A stretch of 64,000 nt of DNA, taken from assembly GCA_947501105.1 (NCBI GenBank), contig CANMUP010000003.1:248001-312000 (forward strand), in the 5' to 3' direction. This document shows positions 37,390 to 48,237 of this stretch, in pieces (positions within the stretch are counted from its first letter, which is position 1; each line of letters begins with the position of its first letter). This DNA is from an uncultured Flaviramulus sp. (GTDB taxonomy: Bacteria > Bacteroidota > Bacteroidia > Flavobacteriales > Flavobacteriaceae). A program made the translations under genes and the position numbers. The notes below the pieces were generated by a model. It had not been told where the DNA came from. It did not search any database and saw nothing but the letters and a program-made list of their open reading frames with translations.

Positions 37390-40038
37390 ATGAAATATAG
37401 AAAGAGTAATTATATAGTCAAGTTAAATGTATTTTTAATCCTAGCATGCTTAATATTTTTAGCTTGCTCAAAAAAAGACGACGCAGTAACTCCTCCTGTA
37501 GAAGAAGACAAAGAGGAGGAACCTACGAATGAAGATTATGAAACACTCGTTTTTACACCTAATGAAAGCTTCTTTTCACCTACAGGGACATTATCTGCAC
37601 ACTTAAGAGATAAAACTACTGGAAATGAGTATAACAAAAATGAATACTACGATTATATAACTGATTGGAAGGTTCTTACAGATACTATCGTTTTTGGAGT
37701 AGACATAAAAACAACTGGAGATTTAATCATAAAGCCAGAAATGGCTATTCCTTCGGCTCAAAAAGGTTCTAAATTATTAATTTATTTAGATAATACAAGT
37801 AAAGAAATTACATTAAAAGCAACAAGTTCTTTAGAGACTTTTGAAATTCAAAATGAAGTTACTTTTGAAGATGTTCCTGTAGGTTTTCATACTGTAAAGC
37901 TGCAATTAAAATCGCTTATTGATTCTAGTGAAGGTATAGGGAACTTAAACAATTTGCATATAACTGGACCAGCTGCAAAAGATTCAGAAAATGTGATGCG
38001 TCGCTATCGCGCCAAAGCAGTACACTGTAAATGGGAAACAGAAAGTACAAACCCTATTGAAATTAGTGTGCATGAGCTTACCATCATTAGTAAAACACAA
38101 GATTATTATCAGCCTATAACAACACCTTTTGGATATACAGGTTCAACTTGGGATAAGGACACACAAACATTTGGAGGCTATAATTTTTCGCTTTGGTCTT
38201 ACGGAGCTAACGACCCAGTCCCGCCATTTTACCAAGAAAGTCACTTAATCGCTGTCGGCCCAAATCTTGAATTTGGTTCTTATGGGCATGAAGGTACTGG
38301 AGTAAAACCAAGAGGCGACCATCCTTATATTGGGGTTGATACAAATGTTCAAACTATAGCTGTGCGGATGGTGCCTGGAGAAACATATGATACCTACTGG
38401 AGCTATTATTTAGATCCTAATGATGGACATTGGAAATTGTATGGTTGTGGTAAAAAATATAATGAGAGTGGGGAAATCAAACACTTAACAACAGGAGCTT
38501 TTGTAGAAGTACCTGGAGGAGCTCATAAAGTTAGAAACGGAAATGTAATATGTGAAACCCAATACAGAGGATGGCAGATGGATACTTCAGGAAACTGGTA
38601 TCCTATTAATACAATGGCTGGTAGTACAAATCAAAACAATTTAAGCTTTAGAGACTGGAATATAGTTGATAATAAGTTTTCAATGCAAATGGGAGGATGG
38701 GGAGAACCCGGAATTGAAAAGAAAACATTAACATTAAACAATCCAGATCCTGCCCCAGATTATCTTAAAGGAGCTTATTTAGATGAATTATATAAAATGC
38801 CGTCAACCTTTACAGATAATGCACCTACAGAAGTTTTAAACCGATCAGCAAAACTAAGTTTTAATGTTTCAGATATGGGAACTGGTGCCTCAGCTGAGGT
38901 TTTTTGGGATATAGAAGAAGGGCTCACTAAAGAAGATAAATGGACAAACAAAAAATCTATTACAGTTAATAGCGGATTAAATGAATTTACATTAGACGAT
39001 CTTGAACAAAACACCGATTATTATTATAGAATCAAAATCAAAAACGACCAAGGCGTAACATGGTCATACGATACTCACAAGTTTAAAACTACTAATGTTG
39101 ATGGTCCTGCTGTAACACCTATATCAAATTTTAGTGCAAGCTCTACCAACATAACAGTTAATCAGTCAGTGACTTTTTCTGATACCTCATCAAATTATCC
39201 AGACAGTCGTTTGTGGACTTTTGAAGGAGGCACACCAGCAACTAGTACAGAAGAAAATCCAATAATTACCTATAGTGCAATTGGTAGCTATACAGTTACC
39301 CTAACGGCTACTAATAGTGCAGGCTCAGATACTAAAACTGAAGTGGGTTACATTACAGTTTCTGAAGGAGGCACAGGAACATTACAAGTCCATTATAACT
39401 TTGCAGGAAATTTAATGGATGAAACGTCTTACCATAGAGATTTATCTGAAGTTGGTGGTTATACAGCAACATACACTACAGATAAAAATTCAGTTGCTAA
39501 TAATGCCTATGAAGCTTCAGGTGACAATACTAAGTATTTAACAAATAGTAATTATAAAGGTATAGGAACTAATGAAGCTCGAACTGTTACTGCATGGTTT
39601 AAAACAACAACAGTAGGCTCAAGAAAAACGATAATCTCTTGGGGGAAAAATTCAGAAGGACAAATGTTTAACGTCATGATTCATGATGGAAGAATTAGAA
39701 TTGAAGCTGGATCATCTTCTTTAAGATCTACGGCAAGTGGATTAGATAATGATGAATGGCACCATATAGCCGTTACATTTAATCCATCTGATGGAAACAA
39801 ATTAAAAGATGTTAAAGTATATGTAGATGGGACTTTAGATACTAATACTGCTGACGGAACAGGAGATTCATATCGTTCAGAAGTTGTTATAATAAATACT
39901 GATGTTTCTACAAACAATATACGTGTTGGTTCTGCAGAATATAACGATAATTATTTCTGGCAAGGTGCCATTGATGATGTGAGAATTTACTCTGAAGCGC
40001 TTACTTCTGCTCAAATTTTAGAGATAAAAAACGAATAA
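37390..40038 (+). CDS. DUF3472-like lipoprotein with FN3-like, PKD and LamG domains
   Basis: An 882-residue lipoprotein (lipobox FLAC, Cys26, followed by an acidic linker). Residues about 50-195 resemble DUF5077 (SGGLII-like sandwich, [13 protein letters not shown]). Residues about 200-450 match the DUF3472 pattern ([49 protein letters not shown]). There follow a fibronectin III-like region (about 480-570), PKD (about 575-658) and LamG (about 665-882). DUF5077/DUF3472 proteins are common beside glycan genes, but no reaction is established as far as I know. It could be a binding protein or an uncharacterised enzyme. It lies between the two sulfatase genes in the PUL. Confidence 0.75.
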   Translation: MKYRKSNYIVKLNVFLILACLIFLACSKKDDAVTPPVEEDKEEEPTNEDYETLVFTPNESFFSPTGTLSAHLRDKTTGNEYNKNEYYDYITDWKVLTDTIVFGVDIKTTGDLIIKPEMAIPSAQKGSKLLIYLDNTSKEITLKATSSLETFEIQNEVTFEDVPVGFHTVKLQLKSLIDSSEGIGNLNNLHITGPAAKDSENVMRRYRAKAVHCKWETESTNPIEISVHELTIISKTQDYYQPITTPFGYTGSTWDKDTQTFGGYNFSLWSYGANDPVPPFYQESHLIAVGPNLEFGSYGHEGTGVKPRGDHPYIGVDTNVQTIAVRMVPGETYDTYWSYYLDPNDGHWKLYGCGKKYNESGEIKHLTTGAFVEVPGGAHKVRNGNVICETQYRGWQMDTSGNWYPINTMAGSTNQNNLSFRDWNIVDNKFSMQMGGWGEPGIEKKTLTLNNPDPAPDYLKGAYLDELYKMPSTFTDNAPTEVLNRSAKLSFNVSDMGTGASAEVFWDIEEGLTKEDKWTNKKSITVNSGLNEFTLDDLEQNTDYYYRIKIKNDQGVTWSYDTHKFKTTNVDGPAVTPISNFSASSTNITVNQSVTFSDTSSNYPDSRLWTFEGGTPATSTEENPIITYSAIGSYTVTLTATNSAGSDTKTEVGYITVSEGGTGTLQVHYNFAGNLMDETSYHRDLSEVGGYTATYTTDKNSVANNAYEASGDNTKYLTNSNYKGIGTNEARTVTAWFKTTTVGSRKTIISWGKNSEGQMFNVMIHDGRIRIEAGSSSLRSTASGLDNDEWHHIAVTFNPSDGNKLKDVKVYVDGTLDTNTADGTGDSYRSEVVIINTDVSTNNIRVGSAEYNDNYFWQGAIDDVRIYSEALTSAQILEIKNE

Positions 40039-40121
40039 TTCCTACTGACAATTTAATGAATAAACGTTTTTATGGTTTTCTTTTTTGAGACTTAGAAATG
40101 AAAGAATAATAAAAAATACAA

Positions 40122-43100
40122 ATGAAAAAAAATACTATTATAACTGTTTTTTTAATATCTGCAATGTGTTTTACACTAGTAGCACAAGAAAAAATAAAAG
40201 CTGTAGAGGATTACCCAATATGGATAGATATGATGGAACAGCCATCTGTCAATATGGAAGATGTTAGAAAAGCATTTGATGCTTACTGGAACCATAATAC
40301 ACATTTTAAAGGAGATAGATCAAAACAATTTGAGCGTTGGTATGTTATAAATTCTAAACGATTAGATGCATATGGAAATGTTATTTCGGCTGAACAGGTA
40401 AGACAAGAATTTCAAAGAATAAGGTCTTTTGGAAACTTTGAACAAAAAGGGAAATGGTATAATTATGGACCCATTACTGTAGGACCACGAAATGGTATAA
40501 AAAAAGATGGTGGGCGTGTAAAAGATATTGCATTTCATCCAACAGACGAAAACACCTATTTAGTATCTTGTTTTAAAAGCGGTTTATTTAAAACCACAGA
40601 TGCAGGTTTAACATGGAGCCCTATAACAGATCAGTTACCGCAAGAAGTTTACATATCAAAAATGTTGCCTTCTAACCCTAACACTATTTTTATTGGTACT
40701 AATTCTGGAGTTCTAAAATCTATAGATGGAGGCGACTCTTGGAGTAATACATCATTAACTTCAACAAAAACAAATGCTTTAATTATTAAGCCAGATGAAG
40801 AAAGTGTTCTTATTGCAGGAACACAATCAGGCATCTATAGGTCTACCAATGGAGGAAGTACATGGACACAAGTACAATCTGCAAGTAATGTTGAAGAGTT
40901 AAGGGTACATCCTACAAACTCAAGTATTATGTATGCAGGCACTAATGGATCAACATCACAGTTTTTTCGTTCCACAGATGGAGGTGCTACATGGGTTCAG
41001 GATACATCTTTTGGACAAGGCGCTTTTATGAAAATTGCAGTCACGCCAGCAGAACCAAATTATGTTTATGTTATCAATTCAAGAGATCACTTAGATCAAG
41101 ATTCTTTTGAAGGTGTTTATAGGTCTACAGATTCTGGAGTAACCTTTACTAAGCAATCTGGAGGAATACCATGTATTACTGGTTATGATAATAGTGGAGC
41201 AATATCAAGAGGACAACCAAATTATAACTTGTTTATAGTATCAGACCCTAATAATGCCAATATTGTTTATGCAGGTGGTGTTAAATCTTGGAAATCAATT
41301 AATGGAGGAATAAGTTGGACTCAAGTGTTTAATGATGTTACTGCCGATGGAGGCGGATTACACCTAGACCAGTTAACATGGGCATATTCACCTAACAATG
41401 ATAAATTATTTGCAGTAAATGATGGAGGAATATATTTTTTAAATACAGATGATAAGTTTCAATCAATTACAGATGGGTTGCCTATTGCAGAAGTTTGGGA
41501 ATGTACACAAAGTCAGCAAAACCCAACTAATGTAGCTGGAGGAACATTTCACTGTGGTATTAAGTTAAATAAAGATGGTGTTTGGTTATCACCTTGGGGT
41601 GGGGATGAAGCTACCGTATTGTTTGATTATTCTGATGATACTTATGCGTATCACTTTAAATACGAAAAAATAAGTAGGTCTGTTGATGGTGGTCTTTCGT
41701 TTCAAAGAATTAATTCTTCTTCCGCAGATCGAGGTTTTTATACAGGAACAGGCGTTTTAGATAAAAGTGATGTTAATACTCTATTTGTTGGTTTGTTTGA
41801 AGTAGAAAAAATTAACAATGCGCGTACAGCAACATCATCTCAAACATGGGACGAAATTTCTTCTTTTGGAGGAAATTCTAGAATAGAAAAGATTGAGCAA
41901 TGCGATGCCAATCATAGTATTATGTATGTGTCAAGAGAAGGTAATAATTTTTATAGATCAGATAACGTAAGAGATGCATCACCTAGCTTTACTGATTTGA
42001 CATCTAATTTGCCTGCATCTGGAAAAGTAACAGATATAGCAACACACCCAACGAATGAAAATCTAGTTTATATATTATTAGGAAGTCAGATATATAAATC
42101 TGAAGACAAAGGAAGTACTTGGACTAATATTTCTAGTGGATTACCAGGAGTAGCTTTATTAGAAATGATATATGATAAATCTAGTGATGAAGGTATATAT
42201 GTAGGAACAGATATAGGTGTATATTACAAAGACGCCTCTTTATCAAGTTGGATAGATTATTCTGATGGATTACCAGTAATTAGAGTGTCTGGAATGGATA
42301 TTTATTATGGAGCTACCAGAGAAGAAAGTTTTTTAACTGTATCAACAGACGGAAGAGGCTTTTGGAGATCAGAATTAAATGATATTACAGCTACGGCACC
42401 CACGGTGGGTTTTTCTTCAAACAGAACATCTGTTTATCAAGATGGACAAATAGAGTTTGTAAATGAATCTACCGAAATTTCAGTAGGCTCATTTTTATGG
42501 ACTTTTGAAGGAGGCACGCCAGCAACAAGTGTAGAACGAAACCCTACAGTTACTTATAATACTATTGGAAACTATGATGTTACTTTAACGTATTTTACAA
42601 ATGCTGGCACAACAACTAAATCAACTCCAAATTATATTACTGTTGAAGCTCCTGTGGTGCCTACCGCAGATTTTTCAGTGAATAGTCAAACAGTTTTTCA
42701 AGGTAATGCCCTAGAGTTTGCAGATACTTCATTAGGTGATCCAACCTCATGGTTATGGACTTTTGAAGGAGGCACACCTGCAACAAGTACAGAACAAAAC
42801 CCAATTGTAACATATAATACTTTAGGAACCTATAAAGTTACTTTAGAAGCCACAAATTTGGCAGGAACCAATGTCAAGGAAATCGTAGATTATATTACGG
42901 TAACTGAAAACACAGGTTCTGGACCATTACAAGCGCATTATAATTTTCAAGGAAACCTTACAGATGATTCTTCGTATTCAAGAAATTTAATAGTTCAAGG
43001 AGGGTTTACACCAAGTTATATTACAGATAATAATTCAAACGTAAATAGTGCCTATCAAGCCCCTAACGAGTCTAATAAATATTTATCCAACAATTATAAA

Positions 43101-44846
43101 GGCATAGGAGGAAATGGGGAAAGAACAGTAACTGCATGGATAAAAACAAATAATGCCGGGACTAGAAAAACTATTGTTTCTTGGGGACAAAATTCGCCAG
43201 GGCAAATGTTTAATGTCATGGTAGAAAATGGTAATATAAGAGTTGAAGGCGGTGGATGTAATGTACAGAATGATGATTCTACGGTAGCAAGATTAGATGA
43301 TGATACTTGGCGCCATATAGCTGTAACCTATAATCCTTCAGATGGAGATAGAGCCAAAGACATAAAGCTATATATAGACGGTGTGTATTATGCTAATCAA
43401 CCAGACTCTGGAGACTCTTTTAATTCTGAAGCCACTGTTATTAATACAGATAATACAGCTAATAATATACAAATTGGTAATGCAGACTACAATGCAGGTT
43501 ATTACTGGCGAGGAGCGTTAGATGATGTTCGTATTTATTCTGTTGCATTAACTGCAGAAGAAGTAGTAACTGTTATGAATGAAACTCCAGATATGCCACC
43601 AGTAGCAAATTTTGTTGCAAGTGATACTAATATTTATTCTGGAGATGATGTAGATTTTAATGATACATCTATAGGTAATCCAACATCATGGAGTTGGGTT
43701 TTTGAAGGTGGAACACCAACAACTAGTATCCTTAAAAACCCAACAGTTAACTATTCAACAATTGGTACCTATAAAGTTACCTTAACTGCAACTAATGCTT
43801 TTGGAGCAGATACAAAAGAAATAGTAGATTATATAAGCGTAACCCAAAGACCTGCTCCAACGGCTAATTTTTCAGCAAATAATCTAGAAATATTTGAAGG
43901 AGATTCTGTAAACTTTACAGACACCTCTACAGATGATCCAACCTCGTGGCTATGGGCTTTTGAAGGAGGAACACCTACAAGTAGTACTGAACAAAATCCT
44001 GTAATTACTTATGATACCGAAGGCACATATAAAGTAACATTAATAGCGAGTAACGCAATAGGAGATGATACAAAAGAGGAAGTCAATTACATTACTGTGT
44101 ATAAACCTTTGGGATTGCCTATAGATAATTACACAATCCAAATTACAGGAGAAACTTGTAGAAATAGTAATAATGGAATTATAGATATTACGGTAAAAGA
44201 AGATTATGATTATACTGCTACCATAACCGGTAGTACCATTTCTGAAATTACACAGTCGTTTAGTGTTTCTAATCCATTACATGTAGAAAATCTCCCTGCA
44301 GGCACATATCAGGTATGTGTTACCATTGCTGGTGTACCTTATTACAATAAATGCTTCACAGTTGTTGTGAGCCAGCCAGAAGATTTAAGTGTTTTATCAA
44401 AGGTAAACACTAAATCAAAAACAGTTTCTTTAACTTTATTTGGAGCATCATCATATACCATAGAGTTGAATAACAAGAAGTATTTTACAAGTAAAAATGA
44501 AATTACACTTGATTTAGATTCTAATAAAAATAATACTCTTAAAGTAAGTACAGACTTAAATTGTCAAGGTGTTTTTGAAGAAAACATTTTGTTGAGTGAT
44601 ACCATTTTTTATCCAAACCCTGTTTCAAATAAATTAAACATTTCTACACGAAGATTATTTGAAAAAGCAGATACTATTTTGATTACTATTTTTTCTGTAA
44701 GTGGAAAACAAGTTTTATCAAAAGAATACAAAAACCCTTCTAACGGCAAAATTAGAGTAAATACAGAAACTCTTCAAAAAGGGATATATATAGTTTCTGT
44801 TATATCTAACGAGGATGTTGTTAATTATAAAATTATAAAACAATAG
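40122..44846 (+). CDS. Giant secreted BNR-propeller protein with PKD, LamG and type IX secretion domain
   Basis: A 1574-residue protein with a signal peptide (1-21). Residues about 110-755 form a propeller region with eight Asp-box motifs (SxDxGxTW type: TTDAGLTW at 158, SIDGGDSW at 200, STNGGSTW at 241, STDGGATW at 284, STDSGVTF at 335, SINGGISW at 392, SVDGGLSF at 520, SEDKGSTW at 660). This resembles sortilin/VPS10 and GH74-type two-propeller proteins. Then come PKD (760-842), PKD (845-928), LamG (935-1155), PKD (1158-1242), PKD (1245-1327), a linker and a type A T9SS C-terminal domain (about 1497-1574, FYPNPVSNKLNIS). It is thus exported by type IX secretion to the surface or medium. Enzymatic activity is not proven; it is the best local candidate for an endo-acting enzyme. 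Confidence 0.85.
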   Translation: MKKNTIITVFLISAMCFTLVAQEKIKAVEDYPIWIDMMEQPSVNMEDVRKAFDAYWNHNTHFKGDRSKQFERWYVINSKRLDAYGNVISAEQVRQEFQRIRSFGNFEQKGKWYNYGPITVGPRNGIKKDGGRVKDIAFHPTDENTYLVSCFKSGLFKTTDAGLTWSPITDQLPQEVYISKMLPSNPNTIFIGTNSGVLKSIDGGDSWSNTSLTSTKTNALIIKPDEESVLIAGTQSGIYRSTNGGSTWTQVQSASNVEELRVHPTNSSIMYAGTNGSTSQFFRSTDGGATWVQDTSFGQGAFMKIAVTPAEPNYVYVINSRDHLDQDSFEGVYRSTDSGVTFTKQSGGIPCITGYDNSGAISRGQPNYNLFIVSDPNNANIVYAGGVKSWKSINGGISWTQVFNDVTADGGGLHLDQLTWAYSPNNDKLFAVNDGGIYFLNTDDKFQSITDGLPIAEVWECTQSQQNPTNVAGGTFHCGIKLNKDGVWLSPWGGDEATVLFDYSDDTYAYHFKYEKISRSVDGGLSFQRINSSSADRGFYTGTGVLDKSDVNTLFVGLFEVEKINNARTATSSQTWDEISSFGGNSRIEKIEQCDANHSIMYVSREGNNFYRSDNVRDASPSFTDLTSNLPASGKVTDIATHPTNENLVYILLGSQIYKSEDKGSTWTNISSGLPGVALLEMIYDKSSDEGIYVGTDIGVYYKDASLSSWIDYSDGLPVIRVSGMDIYYGATREESFLTVSTDGRGFWRSELNDITATAPTVGFSSNRTSVYQDGQIEFVNESTEISVGSFLWTFEGGTPATSVERNPTVTYNTIGNYDVTLTYFTNAGTTTKSTPNYITVEAPVVPTADFSVNSQTVFQGNALEFADTSLGDPTSWLWTFEGGTPATSTEQNPIVTYNTLGTYKVTLEATNLAGTNVKEIVDYITVTENTGSGPLQAHYNFQGNLTDDSSYSRNLIVQGGFTPSYITDNNSNVNSAYQAPNESNKYLSNNYKGIGGNGERTVTAWIKTNNAGTRKTIVSWGQNSPGQMFNVMVENGNIRVEGGGCNVQNDDSTVARLDDDTWRHIAVTYNPSDGDRAKDIKLYIDGVYYANQPDSGDSFNSEATVINTDNTANNIQIGNADYNAGYYWRGALDDVRIYSVALTAEEVVTVMNETPDMPPVANFVASDTNIYSGDDVDFNDTSIGNPTSWSWVFEGGTPTTSILKNPTVNYSTIGTYKVTLTATNAFGADTKEIVDYISVTQRPAPTANFSANNLEIFEGDSVNFTDTSTDDPTSWLWAFEGGTPTSSTEQNPVITYDTEGTYKVTLIASNAIGDDTKEEVNYITVYKPLGLPIDNYTIQITGETCRNSNNGIIDITVKEDYDYTATITGSTISEITQSFSVSNPLHVENLPAGTYQVCVTIAGVPYYNKCFTVVVSQPEDLSVLSKVNTKSKTVSLTLFGASSYTIELNNKKYFTSKNEITLDLDSNKNNTLKVSTDLNCQGVFEENILLSDTIFYPNPVSNKLNISTRRLFEKADTILITIFSVSGKQVLSKEYKNPSNGKIRVNTETLQKGIYIVSVISNEDVVNYKIIKQ

Positions 44847-44849
44847 CAA

Positions 44850-45551
44850 ATGAAGAAGTTACTTTATAGTTTAATAGTATTAATATATATAAGCTGTAGT
44901 GGTGGAGGATCTGATGATTCTGGGCCAAATGTACCAGCTCCCAAAAACCCTGAATCTGCAATTTTGGTATATCCAGAACAAAATTCAGAATGTACAACAG
45001 GAACAAACGTAACAACTACCAATAGCACTGTTGAGTTTGAGTGGAATGTAAGCATAAATACAGATGTTTATGAGTTAACACTTAAAAATCTAGAATTAGG
45101 AAGCATCACAACGCATAGTACTACTTCTAATAAGATAAGTATTGAATTATTAAAAGGAACACCATATTCATGGTTTATAGTTTCTAAATCTAATAGTGTA
45201 ACTAATACAGCCCAAAGCCAAACTTGGAAGTTTTATAATGCTGGAGAAGGAGCTGTTTCTTACGCACCTTTCCCTGCTGAAGTTGTTGCTCCAGTTAATA
45301 ATGCAAACGTAGCAACTACAGATAAAGTGACATTAGATTGGAATGGAAGTGATGTTGATAATGATATTTCAGTATATGATATATATTTTGGAACAACTAC
45401 ATCTCCTTCTTCAATCAAAATTGATCATTCCGAAAGCTCATTAATAGATGTAGCGGTAACTTCTGGAACTACTTATTATTGGTATATAATAACCAAAGAT
45501 GAGCAAGGGAATAACTCTCAATCTGAAACATTTAAATTCACAATAGACTGA
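44850..45551 (+). CDS. Lipoprotein with two fibronectin III-like domains
   Basis: A 233-residue lipoprotein. The short signal ends in the lipobox YISC (Cys16) and is followed by SGGGSDDSG, a flexible anchor. Two similar beta-sandwich repeats follow: about 38-128 (VEFEWNVSINTDVYELTLKN, YSWFIVSKSNS, QTWKFYNAG) and about 140-233 (VTLDWNGSDVDNDISVYDIY, YYWYIITKDEQGNNSQSETF). The second matches the cadherin/FN3-like pattern DNDxxxYDIYFGT common in flavobacterial surface lipoproteins. There is no catalytic motif. It starts 3 bases after the giant propeller gene, so the two are co-translated and may interact. Confidence 0.8.
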   Translation: MKKLLYSLIVLIYISCSGGGSDDSGPNVPAPKNPESAILVYPEQNSECTTGTNVTTTNSTVEFEWNVSINTDVYELTLKNLELGSITTHSTTSNKISIELLKGTPYSWFIVSKSNSVTNTAQSQTWKFYNAGEGAVSYAPFPAEVVAPVNNANVATTDKVTLDWNGSDVDNDISVYDIYFGTTTSPSSIKIDHSESSLIDVAVTSGTTYYWYIITKDEQGNNSQSETFKFTID

Positions 45552-45635
45552 TTTTAATTTATATAATTAAAAATCAATTAGATAAATATAAAAACAGTAA
45601 TAAATTTTACTACTAATCCTTTTAAAATATAAAAT

Positions 45636-46628
45636 ATGATGTTAAAAACTACTTTTCTAAAACCAGTATTTATAACGGTTATAATACTTAGTCTTACAAG
45701 TACTTGTATGTTTTCTCAAACTTTAGATGCACACTACGAGTTTTCAAATAATTTGGATGATTCCTCTGTAAATGGCAGAAATTTAACAAAGACGGGTAGT
45801 GCATTAAAAACATTCACTACTGATAATTTTACAAATGCTACTAGCGCATTTGATGCTTATGATGCTACGGGAGAATATTTAGTAGCAACGGGTTATAAAG
45901 GTATCTCTGGAAATGGAGAAAGAACAGTTACCGCATGGATTAAATTAAGAGCAGGAGGAAACAGAAGAACAATAGCATCTTGGGGTACAAATGCGAGTGG
46001 GCAAATGTTTAATGTAATGATTGAGCTGGGACGAATAAGAGTTGAAGGCGGAGCGTCTAGTATTTTAAGTGTTGGTACTGTTCCTAATGGTAGTTGGCAT
46101 CATATTGCAGTTACTTTTAATCCAACTACAGATGGTGCAAAATTATCATCGTGTATGATGTATATAGATGGAGTATTGCAAACTATTAATTCTTCTTTTA
46201 ACCCCGGAACTGTTTTAAATACAGATATAACTACGAATGATGTTAGAATAGGGGAAGCTATATATAGTACGGCACATTTTTTTAGAGGCGAATTAAACGA
46301 TGTGCGTATTTATTCTGGAGAACTCACAGGTGCCCAAGTAACAACAGTAATGTCTGGAGGGGTTCTAGGAACGAAGGATGATAAGGTAACAGCTACATTT
46401 AAAGCATTTCCTAATGCCGTATATGATGTACTAACTATTAAATCTTCGTTAGCAAGCAAATTAAATATTTCAGTATATAATATGCTAGGGGCATCTGTTA
46501 AAACTAATATTTTTAGTAATAATTATGGGCAAGCAAAAATAGATATGAGTTATTTGTCAAGTGGTTTATATAATGTAATAATTGAAGCAAACGGCGAGCG
46601 TTCAAATTTTAAAATTGCTAAAAAATAA
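45636..46628 (+). CDS. Secreted LamG protein with type IX secretion domain
   Basis: A 330-residue protein. A signal peptide ends near TCMFSQ. One LamG domain covers about residues 30-235 ([64 protein letters not shown]). A type A T9SS C-terminal domain covers about 252-330 (FKAFPNAVYDVLTIKSSL, KIDMSYLSSGLYNVIIE). It is close in sequence to the LamG modules of the two large neighbours. It is probably a secreted glycan-binding or glycan-acting LamG protein; no catalytic residue is evident. ATG 45639 is an equally good start. Confidence 0.82.
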   Translation: MMLKTTFLKPVFITVIILSLTSTCMFSQTLDAHYEFSNNLDDSSVNGRNLTKTGSALKTFTTDNFTNATSAFDAYDATGEYLVATGYKGISGNGERTVTAWIKLRAGGNRRTIASWGTNASGQMFNVMIELGRIRVEGGASSILSVGTVPNGSWHHIAVTFNPTTDGAKLSSCMMYIDGVLQTINSSFNPGTVLNTDITTNDVRIGEAIYSTAHFFRGELNDVRIYSGELTGAQVTTVMSGGVLGTKDDKVTATFKAFPNAVYDVLTIKSSLASKLNISVYNMLGASVKTNIFSNNYGQAKIDMSYLSSGLYNVIIEANGERSNFKIAKK

Positions 46629-46802
46629 TGTTACTAATAAAGCTTAGTTATAAATAGTAGTAGTATTTTTATTTTTTGACAAATTTTATAAATACTATGA
46701 AAGATCATCATAAGATAATATTCCATGTTGGTTATAAAAATAGTGATAAGCTCTTTTTTTAATAAGATAAGATAGATAGGTAATTGTGAAAACCAAATAA
46801 GA

Positions 46803-48221
46803 ATGAGTAATAGAATATTCAATTTATGTATTGTGTTTGTATGCATCAATTTTGTTGCTTGCAACTCTTTTAAAAGCAATGATTATAAAGAAGCAGAGAA
46901 GCCCAATATTGTTTTAGTTTTGGTTGATGATTTGGGCTGGAGTGACACAAGTTTTATGGGAAATCCTGTATATGAAACCCCAAATTTAGATAAACTATCT
47001 AATGAAGCAGTTGTGTTTTCCAACGCCTATGCGCCAGCAGCGAATTGTGCTCCTAGTAGGGCATGTATAATGTCTGGTAAGAATACACCTTTGCATGGTA
47101 TTTATACTGTGGGTTCGTCAGAAAGAGGAAAATCTGAAAACAGAAAATTAATCCCTATTAAAAACACAGTAACCTTATCAGATAGTATAGTTACAATAGC
47201 CGAGGCATTAAAAAAACATGGTTATATAAGTGCATCAATAGGAAAATGGCATTTAGGAGAAGATCCTAAAACACAAGGTTTTAATATTAATGTAGCGGGG
47301 TCACATGCGGGGCATCCTAAATCGTACTTTAGTCCTTATAAAAACAAAAATATAGAAGATGGTGATACAGGAGAGTACCTTACCGATAGAATAACCAATG
47401 AAGCTATTGATTTTATTAATACAAATAAAGAAAAACCATTTTTCCTGTATCTTCCTTATTTCACAGTTCATACACCTTTACAAGGCAAACAGCATTTAGT
47501 AGAAAAGTATAAATCTAAAATTAAAAATGACCAAAGGTTCAATCCAATGTATGGGGCTATGGTAGAAAGTATGGATGATAATATAGGTAAGCTATTAAAC
47601 TCACTAAAAACACTTAAAATTGAAGAGAATACTATTGTGATTTTTATGTCAGATAATGGAGGATTGGCCTCGGTATCTACCCAATTCCCTTTACGAGCAG
47701 GAAAGGGTTCATATTACGAGGGAGGTATTCGTGTTCCGTGTATCATAAAATGGCCTAAAAAAATTAAGAATGCTAAAAAAACAAACACAATAATTAGTGG
47801 CCTAGATATTTTTCCAACACTTATGGATGTTGTTAATGATAAAAATGATTATAATGTAGAAGGCACATCATTATTACCATTATTAACAGAAAATAAAAAG
47901 ATTAAAGAAAGAGCTTTAGTTTGGCATTTCCCTATTTATTTGCAAGGTGTTAGTACAAAAAAAGACGATGCTAGAGATTCTTTATTTAGAACACGACCAG
48001 GAAGTGTCATTAGAAAAGGAAAATGGAAACTGCATGAATATTTTGAAAACGGAGAATTAGAGCTTTATGATTTAGATGCAGATATTGGAGAAAGAATTAA
48101 TTTAATTGATGATAATCAAGAAAAAGCTGAAGAATTACTTAATGAGTTAAATACATGGAGAAAAACTAGGCAAGCACCAGTTCCAACAGAATTAAATCCA
48201 GATTACAGTCTCCTTAAGTAA
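46803..48221 (+). CDS. Family S1 sulfatase, lipoprotein (second type)
   Basis: A 472-residue arylsulfatase A-type enzyme. The lipobox is FVAC with Cys20. The metal site starts at VLVDDLGWSDTSFMG. The active-site C-A-P-S-R has Cys82 as the formylglycine precursor (NCAPSRACIMSGK). SIGKWHLGEDPKTQGF and IFMSDNGGLASVS complete the family core. It is clearly different from the sulfatase at 35748 (CAPAR, different insertions), so two sulfate positions are probably removed. The gene follows a 174-base gap in which I see no gene and lies 16 bases before the PhoD-like gene. Confidence 0.94.
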   Translation: MSNRIFNLCIVFVCINFVACNSFKSNDYKEAEKPNIVLVLVDDLGWSDTSFMGNPVYETPNLDKLSNEAVVFSNAYAPAANCAPSRACIMSGKNTPLHGIYTVGSSERGKSENRKLIPIKNTVTLSDSIVTIAEALKKHGYISASIGKWHLGEDPKTQGFNINVAGSHAGHPKSYFSPYKNKNIEDGDTGEYLTDRITNEAIDFINTNKEKPFFLYLPYFTVHTPLQGKQHLVEKYKSKIKNDQRFNPMYGAMVESMDDNIGKLLNSLKTLKIEENTIVIFMSDNGGLASVSTQFPLRAGKGSYYEGGIRVPCIIKWPKKIKNAKKTNTIISGLDIFPTLMDVVNDKNDYNVEGTSLLPLLTENKKIKERALVWHFPIYLQGVSTKKDDARDSLFRTRPGSVIRKGKWKLHEYFENGELELYDLDADIGERINLIDDNQEKAEELLNELNTWRKTRQAPVPTELNPDYSLLK

Positions 48222-48237
48222 TACCTTTTATACAATA

